Source: Ciona intestinalis | Lineage: Eukaryota > Chordata > Ascidiacea > Phlebobranchia > Cionidae | DNA: 64,000 bases | NCBI RefSeq assembly: GCF_000224145.3 | Contig: NC_020170.2 | Location: 2,785,589-2,849,588, forward strand | Reading direction: 5' to 3' | Part shown: one piece after another, positions 33,301-47,000 of the stretch | Position numbering within the stretch: position 1 is the first letter of the stretch | Layout of the letters: each line of letters starts with the position of its first letter | The notes under the pieces: generated by a model | Seen by the model: only the letters and a program-made list of their open reading frames with translations | What the model was told of the DNA's origin: nothing | The model's database searches: none | Program-made: the position numbers and the translations under genes

Positions 33301-36300
33301 GAATCAAATTAAAATAGATCCGTACGCACGAAGCAATACTGAACGTCTATTGTCCGCTATATTTAGCAGCGAGGCCAGCCAAGCAACAATCAGTATATAT
33401 TAGTGCGGATTCGCAGTTGATACCACCATCTGCGCAGCGGAAGCGTTTGTGTTAATAAAGAGCATTTTGCGATTGATTTTTTCAGTCTGCCTGATGCCTA
33501 ACCTTTGCTTTAAAAATGTCAAAACCTTTGTAGATGATCAGACCGCCTTGTAGGCGTTTTGAAGCAGCATTTTAACCCGCGAAGCTTTGTATTAGTGGCC
33601 AACGTTTATTTGACATTCGTCATCGGCATGCGCTGATGCGATGTCATTATATGTGATGGTAGCCACCCGAGTGACAGGCCTTGCTGTTTGAAGCCGATTG
33701 TGGGCGCAGTTTGCCAAACGAGCAACAGGTGATAGCGTGCAAGGCCAACGGTCCGCATGCCCCCAATGTTGAAAAATTAACCAAACGCACTCTGCTGCTA
33801 ACAACTTCGTTTTGTCTGGTTGGAGCATAAACGTCGCCTCCAGCACGTCCGGAGCCTGCCGTGAGCCCCTAAAAATAAGGCACTTTTAATTTGGAGTGTC
33901 TTCAAAGTCGTTGGCCGCCGAAAAGGAAGAGGGTCCAATGAGCCACTGTGTATGACCAGCGGTCTCGTGAAACATGCTGGAGTCTAAACTAAACTCGAGG
34001 TGGGTGGTGCCGCTGCCCCCGGAAACTGCGCCGCCCCTGTGCTCGCAACAGTGTTTCCGGATGCGAAACCCAGTGTTTTCGACAAGAAAACACCGTTTGC
34101 CGACACCGCGCAGTACACAACATATTTTCGGAGTAATTATGGCGGATTTTGTTGCGTAGTGCATAAAGCGAGAGCGGCGAAACACGGTAATCCCGCCGGA
34201 GTGTTTACATGTACACATATTCAGCGCGGCCACGAAAGCCGGCGACCAAGCGCGCCCAAGCGTAACAAAACACGTGGCTGAGGTTCCGCGCTATACAAAT
34301 CATGGGACCGATTTTAAAAAGGATCGAAGATTTCAAATTAATATACCGACCGCGTTTCCCTGCCTTGTTTACACATTATATAGACGAACGATTACCAGAA
34401 GCCGACTTGCATTTCTCCATTGCTGATACGAGACAAAGAATTTTTTATTTTAAAACTCGACGGGTCCACAAAAATGCTCTGGTGGCGCGTATTGGGACAT
34501 CGATTTTAACGGGTTTCGTTTAAGCTTTTATAAGCTGTTAGTGCTTGGTGATGCCTGCACACATGGGAGATATTTTAAGCCGATGACTTACAATAGATAC
34601 ATGAAGAGTATGGTGGCGTTAGATAAACACATAGGAATTTAGACCGCGGACCCGCTAATGACTTTGGTAGGTTTTTAATTAAGGATGAGAATACATTAAT
34701 TAATTTTTTAAGGAATGCGCATAATATTTATATGAACTTGGGTCTATAACTTGCAGTAGTGGGAATTGCAATCCGCGAATGAACTCAGCGGTCACCGGCG
34801 CTAAAACAACAACGCTAAGGGCATTGCTGGTACATGCGGTTTGATCATAGAGCATGATGCGCATGGTCGCACGTAGATGATAAGAACAGGTGCATTTGAA
34901 AGACTGTTCAAATTTCTTAGTCTAAAAGACCAAAGTACCGACATTCTGACTGAAATTTTTGACTGAAAAACCAAAGTACGTCGGAACAAAAGTTAAGACG
35001 ATTGCCGGTACTGCAATTTAACCTGATAAGGGAAATGGACGTTTTGAACTGGGTGTACATTCGACCGATTAGCCACCCGCGATATAAACGGAATCCGATG
35101 CGCCCTACTATAGGGGTTGTTGGATTTTGTTGCCACCTGAGAACGACCGGTCGCAGAAACAGAGCCGTTCGATCAGAGCGACAATTCCGTTATCGCAGCA
35201 ACGATCGGACAGTTTTCACTGATTCAGATGCTGAGCTCGACTCTGTGCATAGCTGGTGCGGTCTGCGTTGCAGACATGCGATCGCAAATGGAGGAATTTT
35301 AATTGAAGAGCCAGATTTTTCGAACGACAATGAACTTCTCGGCAGAACAGTCGCATCCGAAGTGGCGTGCGGCCAGTGTTGCAAAGTTTGCCGAAAACGG
35401 TGGCGCAGATTTGTATCGGAAAGAGAACTCTGATTTTAAGCTGGTAACACTGGCCCGGCTTTGTCCAACGGTGGTAGACAAGTGTGGGAAAAGCTGGCGG
35501 TCGGTCACCCCGAATCGGGTTTCAGTAAGTTTTATTTTGCTGCCGGACAGTAGCCGTTGCTGCAGTGTTTACACAAGGAGTTAAATTAAATACATGAACC
35601 GTGGGCCCGTTACGCAATGAAATTTAAGTCTCTTCCCAAGCTGGGCTTCTGTAGGGTTGTCCAGACATAATTAAAAATCTATTATGTAAGTGTCCGAAGG
35701 CATATTTGGAAATTTTTCGAGTCTAGATGGCAGAAAAGGCAATTTTGAAACCGTCACGGCCAATTTACGTAAAGGGATGAAGTGTCTACGAACGTGAGTT
35801 CGATTTGTTACAAAAACCGCTGCAAAATACTTCAGAAATCTTTTTCGGCGCATAATGAGAGAAATTGCCTTTGAACTTTGAGTTCAAGTCTATAAGGGAG
35901 AATCAGGTAACTGACAAACGTGCTGAGATGCACGGCTTAAATTGGTGGTGGCGGCCTTGAAGAGGAATAATTCCGATGAGTCGATTTATCGGGCCTCGCC
36001 TTAAGGGGTAAGTGCCGCCACCATTTGTGCGACGTTTGCGGAGCCGTAATAATCATGTGTTTTCTTAAGCGACGATCGACTTTTGCCACTTGTCGATCGT
36101 TTGATGTTTTCCTAATCTAAACTGGGATCTTCCAGTCGCAATCGCCGGTGGAAACCGCTCGGCAGTTAAAGAGCAGCTTCGGGCGCGTCATTTTTAGCAT
36201 TCGCAGGTGCTGAAACGGTTATCGACTACTCCGCCCCCATTTGTTTTCGCTGGCTCTTCTTGTGTATTGTAACGAAAGCGCAAAGCTCGCTGCCGAGCCA

Positions 36301-38941
36301 CACGGGCGACAAAATAATAAACAAAACACACGATGTGCAATTACTCCAACCTGGGCGAGGATTAAAGAGCCGCAACCGTCTGGGAACATCAGACATTTAT
36401 CCTCTGCTGGCGCAAACAAACCAAAAGCTTTTCGAATTAAGAAATTATTTGTGCCCGGCTTAAAAAAAGAAAACCGTATATTTACAACTCCTTCTCATTA
36501 TAAAAGATCGACTACATAGAAAACTTGAGTGCATATCCCTTTAATGAGTTTAATCGTTGCGAAGTTGTCAAAATATTTCGTCCTTCTGCAAAACTTAAAC
36601 CCCTTAACGCGAAAAAAGAATGTTCTGCCACGCGACAACCCGCACCTGCAGATACTGATTAGCAGGGGAGTTATACAGCAATCGGAAATGGGCGTACTAA
36701 CATAACATGTTCTACGAACAAGTCACATACGTTTACGGTTAGCGTTGGCGCGTGCGGAGCGATACCAGCACTTTGCTAGGGAGAAATTTTACATTTCGTT
36801 GACAGATGACGGTCATAAGACTCATGTACTGTCTGGAGCTAAATGATAAGAATTGAAAAGTATTTCATCGTTTTGTGGGCGTGCTGCATTCATTTCTGCA
36901 GTGATTATGTTCTTTTTATATCTGCTGTGTAAATCCGACGGATTATGTCATGGATATTCTTTTCCTGTATTGGACTGTATTACAGCAGTTCAACATGCGG
37001 ACAAGCTGTTTAAAATTATCATAATGCCTTGCCTGTTTATTGACTGTAAACTGTTAAAGTCATAAATGTATTTACCAAACATTTAAATATTGCCGACGAG
37101 TAGCTTGTAGTTTATTAGAGTTCAATGACATTACGAAAGCGTCCACTCATACCGTGCCGCATGTTTTGTTTTCCAGCTACATATGTAACTTGGGTTTTTA
37201 ATTCGCAATCCCATAGCCGTTGTCTATAATCAAAATACAATCAAGGGGTCATGGGACAGATTTTGTCGCTCGTTTTTATCGGCAAACAATTACACTTGTT
37301 GCGTCACTGACAGGGGCGTTAGGGAACATCTGCGAGCGCGAGGCGTTTTCAATACTGTCCGAGATGCATCGCGCCGACGCTTTGTCTCTCTGCATTGTTT
37401 ACGCCGGGGTGTCATCTGTTGCACTTGTCCTACCACACTAGCATGTGTGACCTGGCAGTCGCCAAGCGCTTGTGAACAATTAGCGCCGGAAGACGAGCGA
37501 TTATGCGCTCGCTTTTGATGAGAACGGATCCTCTGATTGATGTAACGAATCACGAGTTGACGACGCGCCAAGAACATTGAACAACAAACACATTGTCGAA
37601 CGATATAACAAACTAAGTCATTTTCGACCACCGGCTATTTAATTCTACTTATCCCAGAAAAGACCTCGTTGCATAAATATAAATCATGCGAGGGAAATTA
37701 TTTTGACGGAAACATAGGCCGGGGATTTTACAGAACAAGTGGTTTAGTATGCAAAAGTAGACTTACCCCGCTGGCTATGTCTCCGAGAACGATGATACCC
37801 AGCAAGAACCTGTAAAACAAAGTTGTGTTATTTCGCCGAAAACACCACATGTTTGTATACCGATCATTGTGAGAAAATAAGTTATTTTGGACCGAGTTTC
37901 CCAATTTAAACCTAAAAAATGTGGACTTTAATTTATTTTCAACAAAAACAAGATTCGGGAAATTTAAGATCCTGAAATCAACATGTATTCTACGTCATCG
38001 GACACGTGACTCGTTCCGCACCGACGACCGCGTAAAGTCGCAGCTAAAGGTCGCGAAACGGGAGATCTTGTTTTTGGGGTCGAACCCATATATTTGGCAT
38101 CGGCGAAAACTCCGTGAATGTGAAACTCAAACTCGTATAAATAAGTTCTGAAGCGAACAAGCGGCTGGACCAAGTTTCTAAAATAACGTAAATGGACACC
38201 AAAACTTTGATGAAACTTGAAGTACACGAAACGAATTTATTTACATCAAAACTGCGAACTTAAGGGCAGCAGGCATTTCTCAGTGATAATAAAACGCCGA
38301 GAAAATACGAACATGATACGTTTATAGATCTTACTGCGACAAGAGCTCGGGAATAGGAGGACCAAAACCGCATAAAATTTCAACAGACTCTTTATCTGTA
38401 TATCTGGACGGTTAAGCGGTTGCAAATTTTCAACATGTTTACCAAAGTACAGTTTGCCCAGATCGTTAAAGCGCTTTGCATTGCAAATATTGTGTAGTGC
38501 CGTGTAATTGCGATTCTACGCCCGTTTAACCTCTTGCACGTATATTATCAAAGTCCAAGTAAAATTATTTAAAAAAACTATGTTGCTATCCGTCTCGGTG
38601 GTCTCATGGCTTTGAGTGTAACGTTATTTAAACACAAATACACAATGCATTGAATACAATACATGCCGTATTAATATGTTTAACACAATACAAACAACCA
38701 ATAAAAATTCCACCACACGAGCATGTTAATATGTTTTAGAATTACAGATACGGTGGCATATAGTTTATGGTATACAACGTATAATCTAATAGTTAAAGGT
38801 TCTGTATGAAAAACTACACGAAGAGTGTATATTTTATACAATTAAAGTATAATATCCTAAAATTTTAATAACTTGGGTTTATTATAATAAATTTTACCTG
38901 TACAGGTTCGCGTAGATATCTTTGCAAATGGAGGGTCGCAT
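27329..38941 (-). CDS. Fgf8/17/18: Fibroblast growth factor of the FGF8/17/18 type
   Basis: Five exons: 38898-38941, 37767-37809, 31982-32153, 30415-30521, 27329-28207. Phases agree throughout; 414 aa. Exons 1-2 encode a signal peptide (MRPSICKDIYANLYRFLLG, then IIVLGDIASG). Exons 3-5 hold the beta-trefoil core (residues about 50-183): CEIYSKRTSNHIRILGKK, AKLIIHSKGLWGRIMIQG, RFLCMNKRGRLVGK, CLFFEEMLENYFDAFSNSK and WHIGFHSNGRPKRGPHTK. These align with AKLIVETDTFG, YICMNKKGKLI and GRPRKGSKT of vertebrate FGF8. Residues about 184-414 are a long tail with two dense Arg/Lys clusters, far longer than in vertebrate FGF8; heparan sulphate binding is a likely role. A secreted ligand for FGF receptors acting in embryonic patterning is expected from the family. 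A TATA box lies upstream. Confidence 0.93.
30207..30397 (+). mobile_element. MITE copy just inside an FGF intron
   Basis: Interior ggtagtaaacaaagaatattt and gtagccttgagactctaaaa; ends ccctatcttaccccaccgta. It begins 17 bp beyond the donor of FGF exon 4. Confidence 0.7.
30602..30808 (+). mobile_element. MITE copy upstream of FGF exon 4
   Basis: Clean left end tatagtagggtggggggaga; the right end is C-expanded (cccccccccacactccacta). Confidence 0.85.
31669..31946. repeat. About 40-bp direct repeat flanking a MITE
   Basis: The sequence gttttcgtgactcataagtg with neighbouring bases occurs at about 31669-31708 and again at 31908-31946, on both sides of the MITE at 31709-31905. Confidence 0.85.
31709..31905 (-). 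mobile_element. MITE copy near FGF exon 3
   Basis: Starts tatagtagggtgggagaaga and ends catctttcctcacccttcta; full interior. Confidence 0.85.
32154..37766. other. Large FGF intron 2 (5.6 kb), GC-elevated, repeat-poor
   Basis: Between the signal-peptide exon and the first core exon. I saw no repeat of the families found elsewhere and no supported exon on either strand, despite several open frames of 60-140 codons that look non-coding. A good place for regulatory DNA, but I see no specific site. Confidence 0.5.
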
Positions 38942-38992
38942 TTTCGTATGTAATCCAAGAGAAGAATAATGTCCCTTAGAAATCACTTTGAT

Positions 38993-39035
38993 ATTCGGAT
39001 TTACTATTTATACTCGCAATGCATTAAATCCGAAT
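38993..39035. promoter_or_regulatory. Perfect 11-bp inverted repeat around the FGF TATA box
   Basis: The arms attcggattta (38993-39003) and taaatccgaat (39025-39035) are exact reverse complements. The 21-bp loop holds the TATA box. It lies 52-94 bp upstream of the start codon. Confidence 0.75.
39005..39012 (-). promoter_or_regulatory. TATA box of FGF8/17/18
   Basis: TATAAATA on the minus strand, 64 bp before the ATG at 38941. Normal spacing would put the transcription start near 38975-38980. Confidence 0.7.
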
Positions 39036-40094
39036 TGACATTATTTAACTACTTACTGAATAAATATACAAAGCATAAAGTTTAAATTTATTTCTGCTTT
39101 CACTTTGCTATTATCCTGAACAACTTATAACAATTCTAACATCGACTCCGAATAAAATTATCTGCCGGATCCTAAAGCTCGGTTTCCCGCTGTGCAGCAT
39201 GTCCTTCCCGAGGGTCGGCGCGTGGCGCTCCATACCGCTAAAATCTAAGCACACGACTGGGTTGTTATTTTGTCCATTACCAGACGAGTAAAAATAACGA
39301 ACCGCCCAGCGATCGGCATCGTTTAATGTAAATAACGGTAGGCAACGCGCTTTTAACAAACGCGTTGCTGGAGCCGCGGGAAAAAAGCGACGGTGAGAAA
39401 AAGTCCGCCGATTTTTGATGAACACATATCGAACTTGTGCTGGCTACAGCTTACGGTGTTTTGGGCACAAAATTAATGGTTTTCTTCTGCATTTAAAAAA
39501 ACTTTCAGGGTGATTGGATTGTTCTAACCCACACAACAACAATTTGCAGAATTCCAAGCACGAACGAGGGTAAACAAACCAATTAGCAAAATCTGCGCAT
39601 TCTTTTCATACGTTGGTATTCGTAATTGACTGAAATTGCACTCGTGTATTTAGCAGAGACCAACAAAACGAAACACACATCCCTTTACAACCATACAGCT
39701 TCCCAACAAAACAGGTTTGTGTTTTTCCACAGGTGCTATTATGTCGTAACATAGAGGAAGAGATTAAAAACCGTTTTGTTACGTCATAATCCCCAAAACG
39801 CTCATGCCGCCCGTCGAGCAAACGCGTAGCAAATTAAAGGTAACTGTATAAAACGTGGGCAAAGGAAAATAAGTGGGAAAAGACAAAATAAACCGCGCCA
39901 GGGGAGCAATTAATATAATTCGTCATAGGAGAGTCCTAATTTTTAAAAAAAACTTCCGATACGGGAAAAGTTACAACGTGTGTAGTAACTATGACACGTA
40001 TGCCTATTGAACTCAAGATAAAAGTGTTTTAAACTGGCGCAATAGCGAAATATGTCACGCTGTTAAGTGTGTTTGGAGTACGTGTGGTTCATAT

Positions 40095-40292
40095 ATAGTA
40101 TAGGGTGGGGAAAGATGGGACACCTATTCATTCTATTTTCTTGTCCTATTCGGTAGTAAACAAAGAATATTCAAAAATTATAAGACCGTTTTCTCGCGAA
40201 TCCCATATACCGTTGTTAATTGTTTAAAACACGATCAGAATAGTTTGATAGTATGTCCCAACAGGGCCCGTCTTTCCGCACACTTCTTTATA
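40095..40292 (+). mobile_element. MITE copy
   Basis: Starts tatagtatagggtggggaaa; interior cggtagtaaacaaagaatat and ccgttgttaattgtttaaaa; decayed right end. Confidence 0.8.
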
Positions 40293-43200
40293 CAACAGTT
40301 TAGCATTCAATGAATTCCGCTGTAAATTTATACGAAGATAAAAATAAAACTGCGACAGTTTGAAACGGCGCTTGTTCAACACATCCGTGAAATCGAGCGG
40401 TTTATCAGATCTGATGTAAAGAATTACAATTTCTCTGACGTCTGCCTTTAAAAATAAACCCAGGACAATTTCGAATATTGCGGCACGATTACACAATTCA
40501 GGCAAAAGGCGCCGGGTGTCATAATATTCACAGAATATCAAGTTGCGGGTTATGTTATCGACAATTGGAAGGTGTCAAAGCGACAGAGGTATTAACGGCC
40601 GTCATACATGTAATAGGGTGTCCGTTTTCATTGCGACCGTCGCTGAAATATCTTATCGTGCGGTTGGCGCCTCCAGTGACAAAGCAACGCTTATGCAGTT
40701 ACAGTCACGTAAACTTGTTTCGTTTGTGAAATATTGCGCTTACATCGTATCATTATGCCAGGAATGTTTTAGAAATGGTTCCCAGCCCCACTCGGCCGAC
40801 GTCACAGCACGAAATAATTCCCTATTGTTACGTTCGTTTTCGACCCGCTGATCAGAGGTCGTATCTATTCGGCCTTGAACCGAGAGGCCCCCCCGCAACT
40901 AATTACAAGGCTATTGTTCAGCACAAAAACTTTCCTACAATAACGTCTGTCAAGGTGACAGCGTGATAAAGCGTATATTTGTACAGAAAGTAGAACTGCA
41001 GTAGCCCACTAATTGTTTCACTTTACAAACCTTCGCAGCAGACGGCTCTATTTCGTAATTTTAAGCAAACATTAATATCGAAGTTAAAAATATCTTATTA
41101 CAAATCAATCACAATCACCAAAAAATGGATATTTAAAAAAAAAAACTTAAACAAAAAATTATAAACTATAATAATATTCTTGGGTATTTATTCTAAGTTT
41201 AGTGAAACCGCAAAAAATAACTGTTTCTAAAACCTCCGAATTAACCGGTTTTACCCTTGGCTTAGGCCTGAGTGATTTTAATCGCTACACTTGTTTGTTT
41301 AGCAAAAATATATAAAGCAAGCCGGTACACGAGCTTAATCATATTACGCAACTATTCTCAACTAATATCTACCCTTTACTCCAACCTAGCGGGCAAAGCT
41401 GAATATTATTATTGATATTGGTATCTTGGCTACAAAAGTACAATCTCACTATACGTTGTCGCAGGAAGTGAACAGTCGTGGGACAGAAGCACTTCACACG
41501 ATTTTGCTTAACAAGGAAAATTAAATTCTCGCTAAGCCGCCACTTGCCCTAATTCCCGGCCTATGATAGCGGGCTGTTGTAGGGCCGCTTCAAGCACCAA
41601 ACACCGAGAGGGCTATTGTTGTCGCGACCAACTTTACACAACGCCGAAAATTTTGCTGTATGTATGTACAGACCGCAGGCACGCTTATTGTGCTTTAAAA
41701 ACTCTCCGTCTTTCGCGGCGCTACTGTATTCATATACTGCAACCTTGGCAAAGTGTTCGGCGCTGCTGCAATGCGAAGCGCCGCGTTTTCTGCGCTTTGC
41801 TCTGTGGCCAAGCTGCCCACACAATCGAAACTGCTTAGAAATTAGCGCCGTCACCTCAAGTGCCCGTAAGGGGCTCAACAAATGTGATTGGATTGATGGA
41901 AAAAGCGCTGTCGCTTGTAGCGTGCAGTCGAGTCTGCCTTCCTTAACACTAGAACTACAGAGGCCCAAATAAACAGCTGTATACATACTTGCTGAGGGCT
42001 CGGCAACTAACATCAGAACGTTTAAACTGTGCACTAGCCGAGGCTGATAAACATCCGATCGCAATCGTATGGCGCTCACTAAGGACTAAAACTCCCTTGT
42101 TTACATACAACTTTATATTACATGTGCTCTCTGATTCTGTGCGTCACGCTCTCTGTGTGCGATAAGCGTTTCCTATAAAACAAGTTGATGTAATTAACCA
42201 GCAGTCAATGGACGGCAGGCAGGCGAACAACGTACTTGAGGAATGGGAAAGCGGTATCTCAGACACGCGTTGTATTTCCCATTATCGGAGGCTAAACAAT
42301 GAGAATAGCTGGGCCGGCATTTTTCACAACACTACCTCTGGGAGAAGCGGGGTTTCCGGACACCGACGCCGACTCTTGAAAGCGAGATACACCCAGCCGT
42401 TTAAACATCGACTGCTTTAGTAACAGAATATGATTTACTGTTTTAACTGCTACACTGCTTCGTAAAAAGGTATTACGAATCTTTTCCGCACATTACTTGT
42501 TTGCTCATAATCGATTTTCTGAAATCAAACTTCAAAATTAATAGTAATCCTTTCGGAAAACATGCTCCTGCATATACACAGCTCGTTGCTGGATGACATG
42601 CTAATCACAATATCATGATACCTTTTTTAATTGTCATTTTTAGTTGGGAATAGTTAGGAGAAACGTAAACTGAACCCGACTTCGCTTATTTTTGACGGAT
42701 AATCCGGCCCGGGTAACCGCAGTAACCTCAAGAATTTCGAGGTATTGAGTTCGCAACAGTGTTAACTTTTACCGATCCGGGTTTTTGGCTAAGGCCGTTG
42801 ATCGTAGATTAGACAGCCGCGTGATTCATGAAAACGCCGTGCAGGCAGGAGCCGCCGGAACAATGCGCTACCCCGAGAGTGCAGTCACGTTTTTTTGCGA
42901 GAAATTGCGGACTGATATTTTGCAAGCACCGCGTACTTGTATGTCAATGCGGCCTCAGCGGCCCTTGCCCTGTTTAGGCTGGCGGGATTATAAATTTGCA
43001 CAAACACCGACGAGGTCAAGTCGCTAGAGCCGATACACAGCCTATTTGTGTACCCTGTGCTAGCGGTACTGGATAGTTGGAATATTTGGGAAACTGAAAA
43101 CTGATGATCTGAAATTCGAGATCATTAAACCAGCGCAATCTGACGCTTTGTTGTGGACAAGACTCAGAACAAAGGGAGACAAGCCCGATTTGTTTTCAGT

Positions 43201-44029
43201 CCAGTAAACTGAGGTTGCGAGATAAGAATAGAATACCGGTGCTATATATATACACATAACTTATTCATTATTGGTAAACCACGACTTTTCTGTACATGTA
43301 CGTTTGGTGTATTGCTTTTTATAACGCTTAAACTTAGGTATGTTTATTGTAACAACAAACGCTAGCATATTACAGCATTCCATGGGGTTCTCTCAACGCA
43401 CCGAATTAGCATCGGAAAAATACCAAACAGCAGTTTCACAGAAATTTTCGCTTGAACACCTTGCGTTCAACAGCTTTAGATCTGTGACCTTTGCATTTTC
43501 GGTTCAAACCAGGCATATACCTATAGTCCATCATTATACCGCGTTTTTCATATTTATTCCACATTTTTTAATGTCTATGTCCATACTTACCGGCAAAACA
43601 ATACGGAGCAGATGTTATCAAATGCGGTTTGATTTTATCATAATTTATCTGATCAGAAGCGGCTTTAGCAGCAATATTTTAACCTACGACAAACGTCTTG
43701 ATTGCACTGATTGCTGGAGCTCTGTTTGTTTTAATTAAACCCGCCCACTTCACGAGGTGGCTTAAATCTATGCAGATAACCGTAGAACTGACTACAGAAC
43801 GAAGGTTACATGTTGTTATTTAAACAGAATGTGGTGTATTGTCGCAAACGATGGCGCCAATTAAAAAAAACGAAATGCACGAAGTTGAAAAATGAACGCA
43901 TCGATTGAGAGAGAAAAGGTTTTTGATTATTATTTGTTTGTACATTATTGGTGACGACATAGATCGTGGCCACGATGTTGGTTTAAAAAGTAAAAAGCGG
44001 GCAGTGAGTTTCGAGACGCTTGTGACTGT

Positions 44030-47000
44030 TTATAAGCCAAGTTCCTTTTTGTGGGCTTTCCACAGCTCTTTAATCCACTGCAAAAAAGAAACGTTAAAAT
44101 CGGAGAACTTCCCTGAAGTGTAAACAATCAAAACAAGTTTAAACAGGGGCAGGGCAGTTTTTAACATTGTTTAGTACGCGCTAGTAAACATATAAATGCC
44201 GAAAACAAATATAAAGGTATAGCTGGCGTTGGGTAAGTTACCCAAACAACTACAACATATGCACTGGTAAATATTTTCTGGTGTGTAAAATATAGAAAAC
44301 AAAATACCTCGTCATTTTTCACTTTAAATGCAGATTTAACCCAGTTACCAAACTTGTCTTCTTTTCTAGGTTTTCCACCAGGGTACTACAGAAAAACAAC
44401 GCATTGAAAATTAAAATGCACAAAACATTGATTAGAGTTCTATACACAACAACATGCGGTGTTAGTAGCACGATAAGACAAAGCGTTAACATAGAAGTTT
44501 GGAAACAAAACCTCAAGAGAAAGCTTCTAAGAAACCGAACTTATATACTTTGTAATCTGAATGTGGTGAATCAAGTAATACAAACAACAGGATTTTATTT
44601 TCTGCTACTTTCGCTCGTAATGCAATAACGTGTAGGCTTATGGCATTTCGTTGGTAGATTTTAGACGCCTTCCGTTAAGATTTAAAACGTATATAAAAAA
44701 TCCTTCAAACAATATTCACCAACAAAGTAACATACATGGTAACTCGTAGGCTGGCACGAGGTGTATGAAACAGAGACCCGTGTTATAACGACGGTCATTT
44801 TCCGGCCACGCGAGGATTAAGTAAATTGCATTTATTTATTTATCATTTAATTAAAACATCAGAATTCACAGACCGTTTGCAATCTACATAAAAACTGCTA
44901 CTGCCAGGCCATATTATTTCTAAAACAACTGTTCTGGTATTTTTTACAGACCGAGTTTTTGGCGTTTTTTATATGCGGGTAAATGACTACGTCAAGTTTA
45001 CATGTTTGAAATTCACTATTAAACAAAACGACATTATATTCATAGATTTAAGTTTTGCTTTGGCTTGTTTTCAGTTGCTATAATCAGTTTGACGGATTGT
45101 GGCAACTAAAAAGTAACCGCCGTAATAACACAGTATAATATGGGCGTTATTGCACACGCATCTAACATTTTCTGATCGGCTTATGCGTAACAGCTGACAA
45201 ACATCATGAACTGGTTAATCTGGTTATCTTTTAAAACTAGATTTGTTGCGGTTTTGACAAAAACAGATTGAATTTGAACATTTTAAGCTAAATATTTCAG
45301 TTGTTTGTAAGTTTTAGTAATTTAGTATTGGAGACATATAAGAGGGTGGGGAAGACGGGACACCTTAATCACATATTATCCAAATATCCTGAAACTAGTA
45401 ACAACGGTCTACGGGAGTCGTGAGGATACGGTTTTATGATTCTTTGGATGTTTTTGTTTACTACCAAAGGGACGAGAAAATAGAGTGAAAAGGTGTCCCA
45501 ACTTTCCCCACTACTATATATACTCTTTAGCTTTTTACAGCGCGGCACGCAGGGGACCTGGGGTGTAAGTTAGAGCTAGCCTATTATGCAATATTTAGAG
45601 ACAATACGACAATGGGGATTTTGGTTGGGTGCGATATATTTAAAAAGCAGTTCAAACCTTTTTGATCGCGTCTTTTACTTCGTCGACAGTATCGTATATT
45701 TTAGCTGGGGTTTTTGGCGTTTTCTTTGCACTCTGTGGAGAAAAAAAAAGAGGATTTAAGTGCTACGCAAGTAAGGGTATTGCGGAAATGAGTGTTCACG
45801 CCCACAAGGCGTTAATGAGCATGGATAAGTTGGTAGCAGGAAAGGAATCTGTTCAGAGCAGCCTTAAGAGACCTCTCGATTGGGGTAAGACTAGGTATCC
45901 AGAAAAGTGGCGGTTAGCGGTCGATTTATACGAGTGTGCTCTGGGCTTAGAGAATGCGTGAGGGCTGTAGCTTGGAATGCAAGACGAGCTAACCAGATGT
46001 GCATGGTATTGGTATGCCACTAATTTTTCAACTTTTGTTTCGTCGAAAAATGCTATTTTTTTCTGTGGAAAATTGCACAAATTTGGTTAAGAGCATTTAC
46101 GACCACGAGTTTGCACTTTGCAGCATTCTATTTGCTTTTAAAGCACTACCGACATTCAAAATCCATATTACTGTATATTGGGTGGGCAGCTGGAAGTACT
46201 TGAATTTAAAAAATGTAAATTATAACTTGATTAAGTTACGACCGATAGCTTATCTGGAGTGGCTGCTAAAACAATAGAGAAAAGTGATTCTAAGCCCTAA
46301 TTGACGTCATAATGTGCTTGACGAACAATACAGAGAGCCGCGTTATGGGTGTAGAGGGTCATTAGTTTTGTCCCGGGTTTGCTGCCACGCCAGGTTCGCA
46401 TGAGGCCCGCCAAACCCAGACATTGTTTCAAAGTCTAGTGATCTGCTGTACAAAGTGGATTGGGTAAAATGTTTAAGAGAATCCGATTTCGAGAGCTTTT
46501 AAACAATGGGTGTTATAGGACCGAAATATTTTAGATTTGCATACTAGATTGAGGAGGTAAAAACATTCCCAGAGCTTCTTAGCGCTGCCAGTCATCAAGC
46601 ACGAAGTGGCTCCGTGCCGCGCATGAGTGTATGACGGCCTACAGAGCGAGCTGTCTCGAATCGTTTTGAGGTAACTTAAGGAGGATTAGGTAAACCGTAT
46701 GTTAGGATAACTTGAGTAAACTTTGTTAAGCGTTTGTTATGACTATGTTTATGTTAACAGTAGCACAGTTGTAGGTTTTTAAGTGTATGGACGACTGAAT
46801 GCTACGAAATTTACGCGAATGACTCGCTAGCTCAACAGCGCCAGTTAGGGGATGAATGATTTCGAAATTTGGCAAACTAGATTTTTCTAAACCATCCGAA
46901 TTCACTTTTGTAGTTAGCCCTTAGTCCCTTAAGTATTGGTTTTCACCTGAAAAACGGTATGTGTCTTTCCATACTTTTTACTTAATTACATTGTAAACTG

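Larger units (their letters stand above)
38942..44029. other. Intergenic between FGF8/17/18 and NPM
   Basis: FGF promoter at the left end, NPM 3' UTR at the right end. One MITE at 40095-40292; otherwise GC-rich DNA with no supported gene. Confidence 0.5.

Noticed and set aside
35002-35433. 143-codon plus-strand frame
   Set aside because: No recognisable domain, lies in an FGF intron and overlaps frames on the other strand. Kept only as GC-rich intron.
41561-42079. 172-codon minus-strand frame with overlapping plus-strand frames
   Set aside because: Open on both strands, no domain, no clear splice partners, in GC-rich intergenic DNA where long frames arise by chance.
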